Source: Adineta steineri (Eukaryota; Rotifera; Eurotatoria; Adinetida; Adinetidae). Taken from it: a stretch of DNA of 64,000 bases. The position numbers and the translations under genes are program-made. Location of the stretch: assembly GCA_905250115.1 (NCBI GenBank), contig CAJNOI010000005.1:1-64000 (forward strand), written 5' to 3'. The notes beneath the pieces are model-generated. The model searched no databases, was not told the DNA's origin, and worked only from the letters and a program-made list of their open reading frames with translations. Below are positions 56,997 to 64,000 of this stretch, one piece after another (the stretch's first letter is position 1; the number at the start of each line of letters is the position of its first letter).

Positions 56997-59900
56997 TTAT
57001 TTTTGTAGAGATGAAATGCCTTTAAAGCCAGTTTTTTGTGTCATATTGATCTTATCACCCATAGATAAAGCCATGCCTTGACTTTTTGCTCGAATACGAA
57101 TATGTCCAGTAACAGGTGCATCGGCATGTATGGCTGATTTTTCGATACTAACATTAGCTAAAACATCTTCACCAAATATTGATTTAGCATAAAGATTTGC
57201 TGCCATAAAACCACAATCACCTAATAAAGCTTTTTCTGGTGTTAAACAACGCATATTTGTTGATTTTAATAAATAAGTTAAATAAAGATGAAGATCACGT
57301 ATTGTTGTATTAACAACAATTTTATTTTCCCATTCAAATTCAATCCACATTTGACGAAATTCATTATCTGTACATGTACCTGATACGATATAATCCATAA
57401 TATCAATATGTATATCATTTAATACAACACAATTACGATCCGATTGTGAACCAGTTACATCATATACAATATTACCAAAAATAATACCATTTTCTGTTGA
57501 TGTTACTTTTATATTTGCTTTTATATTTGTAAAATCATGTGGTGCCATTGTTATTGATTGTGGTTTTTCAACTAATTTCAAATCACCAAGTGTAGCTAAT
57601 TCAAGTGTGAGATTTTGTAATGTATCTGATGTTTGATTAACAATAAGTACATCAAGAACAATATCATATTGATTAACATTAACATAAGCTTCAGCATAAA
57701 CTGGATCACTAAAACCTGTTAATTGTGTAACTTTACTAAGTTTTGATGAACTAAATATATCTTCATCTTTCTTTCCAGCTGTTCCAATAGCTTGTCTAAG
57801 TGTTAAATCAAGTATATCTTCTTTTTCATCAAATTCATTTGCTGCTAATAATTGTGTAAAACGAATTGGATCATCTGGTTCGATTGTTGTTGTTTTTCCT
57901 TTTGATAATTTCTTTTCCATATCTTTTTGTTCTTGAGCTTTAATCATTAACATATCAGCAAGTGCTGTTCGACATTCTTCTCCAAATATTTGAAATGTTA
58001 TTGGTAATCGTTCATTTAATAATCTAATACACATTAACATTCGATCATGATCATCTTCATTCATAGGTTTTGCTGGTAAATTAGTTCGACCTAAATGTAA
58101 TATACTTGCAATAATAAACATCGCTTCAGCACAAAAACGATTTTGTCTTGTTGTATCAGATTCTAAATCCAGATAACGTATAACTAATTTACATAATGAT
58201 GTTGCTAATGCAGCACCAATAAAAAAATCTCCATCTAATAAGAATGTTCGTAATGATGGTTGACGATTACGATCATTACTTTGACCACTAAGCGTATTTT
58301 TTTTATCTCCTTGTGAAGGTGACATAAATGCACTTTGTGTTGCATATGTACCATCAGCTGTAACTAAACGTTGAACTGGTGCTGACATTGAAGTATCTTG
58401 TTCATCTTTTGTTTCACCTGCTGCACGACGAATTTCATCATCAACAATTGGTAAATCACCAAGAGATTGTCGAATAAATGTCATAACATTTTGAATATCT
58501 TCAGCTGATGAACAATATTCACCTAATAACCATAATGTTGCACGTAAAACTTTAACTGATTTAATTTGTCCACAAATATCAAGTAAACGTTGAACAATAA
58601 GATCTTTTAAGTTTGTTAATTTTTGCATAACATCACGTATAAAAACAAGAACATCAAGTGCAGCTAATTCATTTTTATCAGCAAGAAATTCAATCAAAAC
58701 TGGAATGATTGTATTAGCAACATCAGGAAATTTCATTGTACATTGATGTAATGTTCGAACTAATAATTGTTTATATTTTTCTACATCTTCAGTTTCTTGT
58801 GCATTATGTGTTTTCGAAACTTCTTTTTTTAAAACTAATACCATTTCATTGATTGATTTTGATGTAACTAAATCATAACTTAATGATAAAGTTTTTTTTC
58901 GTACTTCGATATCTGGTGATGCTAATACACGAAGAATATCCATAACTAATTCTTGTAATATACGTTCATGTGCAGCAATATCTTTCAAAGCAATTAAACG
59001 ATCGAGAACAATTAATTTAACATTATTATCGCTTTCCTAAATGAAAAAAAAAACATAATTAGTTGTTCGAATGTGTGACTATTAAACCTATAAATGATGC
59101 TTCAAGAGAATCATGTCTGCTCATCATCCCTCTACAATCTAAAGATATTTACCTTAATAATTAAATCAATATAACAAGCACTTGCTGCTCTAACGGCTGT
59201 TGGTGCACTTGATAATGTAATTAATGTTCCAGCGGCTTCATAACGTACGGCTTGTGAAGATGAATTTAATAAGTTATAAATGCATCGAATAAATCTTGCA
59301 CGTTCATTTGGATTACTATGACAAACTTTATAAATAAGTTCTACAATAACTAATTGTAAAATATCACCAAATGAATTAACTTGATCAATAACATTTGATA
59401 AATAATTTAAAGCACGTTCTTGATCAACATGTATAAGCATCATAAAAGCATTACGACGACATGACATATCTTGTTCAACATCCAAGAATTTACCAATTAA
59501 TTCTGGTGCATCCGGAATAAGAGAATCAAAATTTTTATAAATTGTAAATATAGCTAAAACAGCATTACGACGTACGTATGCATGACGATATTCTAAACAA
59601 GCTCGTATTGATGGCATTAATGGTTCAAGTAATTCAGGTTCTTTAAGTTTACATAAAAATCGAAGTGTTGAACCACGAATAAATTCATTTGGATGTTGAA
59701 GATCTTTTCGATATGCATCACAAACAAGAATCATTTCTTGAAGAAGTTTACCATCTCCTGTATGTTTTGGAACAATTTCCCAAAATATAAGTAATAATTT
59801 TTTTATTGCATGATCTGAAGACGGCATTACATAACGAATTATAATCATTAATAATGATGGAAATTTTTCACCATTAAGCATCATTACAATTAATTTTTTT

Positions 59901-60025
59901 AATGCTTCAGCTCTTACTTTATCATTGCCTTTTTCAAGATCTTCACGTAACTGCATTTCAGTTGGTGCTTCCAGATCTTGACTGGTATTTATCAATGTAT
60001 AACAAGGTGGTTCGGCAACAGTCAT
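56997..60025 (-). CDS. COPB1: Coatomer subunit beta (beta-COP)
   Basis: Beta-COP is part of the COPI coat that buds Golgi-to-ER vesicles. Exon 1 (59153-60025) and exon 2 (56997-59036) join at AAG|GTAAAT...TTTAG|GAAAGC to give 970 residues; the human protein has 953. Residues 1-45 match CYTLIN...DLEKG...EALKK. The Adaptin-N solenoid is very conserved ([72 protein letters not shown]). The appendage region carries [39 protein letters not shown] and [14 protein letters not shown], ending [20 protein letters not shown]. The start is the ATG at 60025. A linker near residues 500-530 ([17 protein letters not shown]) is more variable than the rest. Intact. Confidence 0.97.
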
Positions 60026-60976
60026 CTTACTTTTCTTTTTCTTTTTATATCTAAAATAATTTTTATTCTATTATAAATTTATAATACTACGATCGTACAT
60101 GACTTTTTTTCTAATCACAACTATAAATGAAAATCCTTAAAAAAAAACAATATTTATTTGTTGTTGGTATTAATCATATAATAATATGCCGTTGACGTGG
60201 ATCGTTTATAAGAACCAATACAATAAAATGTATCATGATAGATGTCACTTACGAACAATCATATGAATTGTACGATAGACTTCAGAAAATAATAATGAAC
60301 TGTCGTTTTTTGATTTATCGCATCAATAATTTCTTTGTAGTTTATTCAAATGATAAAATTTTACAAAATAGACAATTTGTATACCGAGTAAATTTTTTTT
60401 TTAATATGTGAATAAAGCTATGAATAGGTGAACAGAAAGTTCATGCTTTTTATTCTCTTTGGAAAATGAGACAGACATAAACGAACAGTTTTATAATATC
60501 ATTGTCTAACAAATAATGAGTAAAATTGAAAAGTTCTACAAAAGTTTTCAAGATCATTTTTTATTCTAATGTTAGTAACTGTCATTACACCAAGCTATGG
60601 AGCATCACTTGATAATGATAGATAATAAATTAGAGTTGAGATGTATGAAAAGTAATCATTTAATCTTATGCTATGATTAGTATTGAAATAATATCAAAGC
60701 TGAACATATTGATCAGTAGAAGAAATTAATTATAATAATACGTCAACATTGAACATATTTAATGAAACAATTTAAAATACAATTCATATTTCCTATGGAC
60801 AGTGTTATTCGCTAAACATCAATGCCTGTTAGTCATTGATATGAATAGTATATATGACAATGTAGTCGATCAACCATATCAATTTTTTTCTTACTTCGCC
60901 TATATAAAATATATACCAACATGATGAATATTTTCAACCTTCATAAATATTGAAACGAACACTTTCTATTTCAACA
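60026..60976. promoter_or_regulatory. Shared upstream region of COPB1 and the acetyltransferase
   Basis: The two genes diverge from this ~950-bp AT-rich interval, so it must hold both promoters. TATATAAAATATA at about 60900-60912 lies 65 bp before the acetyltransferase start and is the only TATA-like candidate. No repeats or frames were recognised. Confidence 0.5.
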
Positions 60977-61489
60977 ATGAACTGGTTATTAAAAAGAAAA
61001 AAGAAGAAAATTAATGATAAATCTTCACATATTGAAATCTATCACAATATTCAGTTTCCATTAGATGATATACTTGCTGTTCTTTATCCACTATTTGGTG
61101 CATATTATCCTTACGATGAATTTATTTACATGATATATACAACTAATCATATTTTTTGTGCCTATGATAAAATAAAAAATCTTTGTATTGGATGTGCATT
61201 ACTCAATAATGCTGATGCAAATGGAGGTCTTTATGTAATGTTATTTGGTGTACTACAAACAAACCAAAGTCAAGGTACAGGCACACATTTGTTAGAGTCT
61301 GTTATTAATTGGGCACGTCAAACAGGATATAAATATATATTCTTAGATGTACATGTTGAGAATTTTAAAGCAATTGGTTTATATGAAAAAGTTGGTTTTC
61401 TTAAAAGTAGTTTTCTACCCAACTATTATATTCGTACACCTAAACGTCCACCACATGCTATTCGAATGATTGTATCGTTACAACAATAG
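60977..61489 (+). CDS. GNAT N-acetyltransferase, NAA60-like
   Basis: 170 residues from the ATG at 60977 (MNWLLKRKKKKINDKSSHIE). The acetyl-CoA loop is Q-S-Q-G-T-G in VLQTNQSQGTGTHLLESVIN, followed by YIFLDVHVENFKAIGLYEKV and GFLKSSFLPNYYIR, the order seen in NAA50/NAA60: strand-loop-helix, then H..N..A...YEK.GF, then a tyrosine pair after LP. NAA60 acetylates N-termini of membrane proteins at the Golgi. The basic N-terminus and the LPNYYI block support this branch, but human NAA60 has a C-terminal membrane helix that is missing here, so NAA50 or another GNAT remains possible. Single exon, intact. It converges on STIL with 235 bp between stops. Confidence 0.75.
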   Translation: MNWLLKRKKKKINDKSSHIEIYHNIQFPLDDILAVLYPLFGAYYPYDEFIYMIYTTNHIFCAYDKIKNLCIGCALLNNADANGGLYVMLFGVLQTNQSQGTGTHLLESVINWARQTGYKYIFLDVHVENFKAIGLYEKVGFLKSSFLPNYYIRTPKRPPHAIRMIVSLQQ

Positions 61490-61724
61490 ATAACAATTCT
61501 TATTTAAACTTGAAAATTTCTTTTTTGAAAAGAAAAAAATACTTGTATTAAATACAAATCAAATAAATTCATCATTTTTTTTTATTTAATTCATTTAGAA
61601 AGTATTAAAAATAACAAAGATAATACATTTTAGTAATTGAAAACAATAATATATACAGAAATGATGAATCCTGAGAATTGCGTAATAATTAGAGATCATT
61701 CTCATCTAATCACATATAATGTTA

Positions 61725-64000
61725 TTATCCATTATTGGAATCTGTAAAGAGGCCATATCTTTGTAAATATTCTTGTGTTTCAAATGATAAACTTTTATCT
61801 GTAGTTCGTGGAGTTTCTGGTGGTATTGGCGATGTTGTTTGAGGTTGTCGATCACATTCAATAGCAGCTGATAATTGATAATCTTCAAGATATTTCATTT
61901 CTAAATTTTGCACTTCAATAGAAAGATTATTTTCTGATTTTTGAGGAGATATTGGAAGATTTCCATTTGGAAGTAAAGCAAATTGTGGTTGTGGATAAAC
62001 AGTTTTAGTACTACTTTCTTGATTGATAAATTGCATTTGAAGACCATTAGATATAAAACTGATACCTGTAGTTCTTGTTGATGTAACATGTTTTTGCTGT
62101 TGTTGAATAGTATTAGTTGAATGAAATATATTGTCAGTTTGATGATCAATGTCTTCATTGTTTGTTGTCCTAAGTGAAGATACATCTTGTTTTTGTTGTT
62201 GATTATCAATATATTGAAAAATTGGTTTTAAAATATCAACTGGATTGAGATCATTTGGCGTTAATGAAGATGAATCATCAATCATTGGTTTATTCTGATG
62301 AGCAGTTGATTGAAACAATGATGATTGATTTTGTATAGGAGGTAACTTAACAAAATGAAGAACTATATTAGATAACTACATAGTTTATGTAAACCTACTT
62401 GTTGTTCTTGATAATGCCCAGTTTTTGGTGATACTGAATTAGATTGATTATTTTTAATTGTCAATAGTGATTCATCACTATTATTGTTTCCATAGGGTGA
62501 TGATGATTGACTTTGTACAGCAGCATCTCGTTTATTACATTCTTCTATGGGTGTCGGAAACGTACTTTGTTGATTTTGAACAGTTAAAAGTTGAGAAACA
62601 ATTGATGTTAATGATTGAATATGAGCTTCGTATGATTGCATTCTTTCAACTAATTCTTGTTTCCATTGATTATCAAGATTATCTGTTGATGGTTTCGGAA
62701 ATGAAAATTGTTTAGATTTAACAGAAGCTGCAGGTGATGTTTGTTTATTTCGTTTGGGAGTTGTCATAGGTGAAGTTGATATCAAATCCCATGATGGTGA
62801 TTGGTGTGCTGATGGTGTTGGTGGTACACGAGGAAAACCGAATATACTTCCATTCGTATTTGGTGATGAAAGTATTGTTTGATAATTATTTGAATACGTT
62901 TCTGTAGAAGCTCGATTATTTACAGGTGTTTGAATAGAAGCAGAAGTGTTTTCTGAATGAATTCTCAATGAATCATGATTTGTTTTTGATTCATTTTGAA
63001 CACGTTTAAATTCAAAATCATATGGAAATAGTGTACTACAATTTGGTATAACAATTGTTTTTGAGCATGTCCATAAATCATACTCAATCGTTACTGATGA
63101 TGGAGAATTATTTGTTATTAAGTTAACTTCATAAAAAGTACATTGACCGTATGATGTTGATAAATAACATGCAAGTAAAAAGGATTGTATTCCAGAACGA
63201 ATGCAATAACGAATACAAGTTGCAAAAACAAATGAACAATGAATATCGGTTATACCAGATATCCAACTAAAATAAATAATGACAATAAAACTTAGAATAG
63301 ATACTTTTTGTTTTTCTTACATTCCAACTAATGGTAAGGTATATGCTTGTGGATCATTCTCAAGTATTAATAAAATTTTATTTGTTGACATTCGATCTAA
63401 ACTACAATAACCAAAATGTGGTTGATTTTTATAAATATTATTTCCAGTTGATGAATTAAGATTATTTAATAAAGCAGTTGGTAATATATAAATATGATTA
63501 GAACTAATTGGTTTTAATATAAAAGTATTTTTTATTGTTACGAGATCAAATGATAAATCGATATTGATCGAAGATGAATGTCTTAAAAACATTTGACCAC
63601 ACAAATAAGAAAATCGATGTAATTCAATTGGTAATGAAGAGCGACAATAGATATCAACTTCCTATAACAAGAAAACTTAGCTAAGAATTATAACTAGAAT
63701 CTTACATTCATTCCTGTTTGTATCAAAGTATTTAATGTTGATGAAATGTTTCTATTACATTGTATAGGTATAAGAAATTCACTAGTTAACAATTGATGAT
63801 TATTAATTTGATCGGCTATTAATAAACGATCAATAACATAGATTAAACGTTGAGATTCATCATCGGATATTAATGTTCCAACAAAATATATTATGGAATG
63901 ATTTTGTAAACGAATTGCTGAACGTAATACTTTATCTTCAATTATTAATTGTGGTGATAATTGATCATATTGACATAAAGAAAGATGTATTGATCGACCA
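61725..64000 (-). CDS. STIL: STIL (SCL-interrupting locus) centriole duplication protein, 3' part
   Basis: STIL (Ana2/SAS-5 relative) binds PLK4 and SAS-6 to start centriole assembly. Exons 63706-64000 (cut by the window edge), 63321-63661, 62399-63266 and 61725-62345 join in frame; about 707 residues are visible. LLTSEFLIPI, then YILPTALLNNL and LLILENDPQAYTLPLVGIWI followed by SGITDI, match the conserved N-terminal STIL region. A long S/T/P/Q-rich stretch has the coiled coil QELVERMQSYEAHIQSLTSI (the PLK4/SAS-6 binding part in STIL). The C-terminus LSFETQEYLQRYGLFTDSN corresponds to the STAN motif (human SFATKKYMKRYGLL), and the protein ends two residues later. The true start lies beyond 64000. 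Confidence 0.9.

Noticed and set aside
1-64000. CRISPR arrays, operons, bacterial promoters or ribosome binding sites
   Set aside because: The gene content and introns are eukaryotic. The telomere-like tracts are irregular and lack equal-length unique spacers in tandem.
1-64000. tRNA and rRNA genes
   Set aside because: No cloverleaf box motifs or rRNA core sequences were noticed by eye; a covariance-model scan would be decisive.

Overview
The window looks like nuclear DNA of a bdelloid rotifer (Rotaria/Adineta type). The grounds are an AT-rich genome with many 45-70 bp introns; metazoan housekeeping genes (beta-COP, the proteasome activator PA200/PSME4, STIL); bdelloid-style expanded families (F-box proteins, ADP-ribosyltransferases joined to TPR or ankyrin repeats, a divergent rhodopsin-like receptor); and scattered copies of a motif close to TGTGGG, the telomere unit I recall for bdelloids. 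The species cannot be fixed by eye.

Layout. 0-16 kb is accessory DNA: a three-exon GPCR (1572-3766), a Penelope-like retroelement remnant beside a telomere-like array (4461-4977), two copies of a coiled-coil gene fragment, a hAT MITE nested in another TIR element (5941-6274), a broken gene of unknown family (9714-10766) and an F-box gene (13241-14961). 16-32 kb holds a secreted TAP-like alpha/beta hydrolase, a small stand-alone domain gene, a five-exon EF-hand gene, an ART-TPR protein, an F-box/LamG-like protein, an F-box scrap, an unknown protein with a glycine-rich hydrophobic tail, and then a ~170-bp satellite split by a TA-flanked element. 34.8-41.9 kb is PSME4, with about 25 short introns and a 100-N assembly gap. 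42.7-49 kb is one intronless 2083-codon NACHT ATPase, followed by an ankyrin-ART gene. 51-56.8 kb is decayed sequence with a tandem duplication of an unknown small gene. 57-64 kb is a compact conserved block: COPB1, a NAA60-like acetyltransferase and the 3' part of STIL.

How the genes relate. The housekeeping genes act separately: COPI vesicle coat, proteasome gating, centriole duplication and N-terminal acetylation. The accessory genes between them (two ART proteins, a NACHT ATPase, a stand-alone domain resembling one fused to ARTs in other bdelloid proteins, and F-box proteins) look like a stress or immune-type repertoire, but nothing in the sequence shows they work together.

The most unusual feature is a dispersed family of short palindromes. 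Its arms are telomere-like G-rich and C-rich sequences, roughly TTGAGGGTGTGGGTGTG then 15-60 bp then CACACCCACACCCTCAAG. About 17 copies lie between genes or in decayed genes, none in an intact exon, and none in the 34.9-42.5 kb or 56.8-64 kb gene blocks. Exon boundaries were worked out by eye from splice signals and reading frame.
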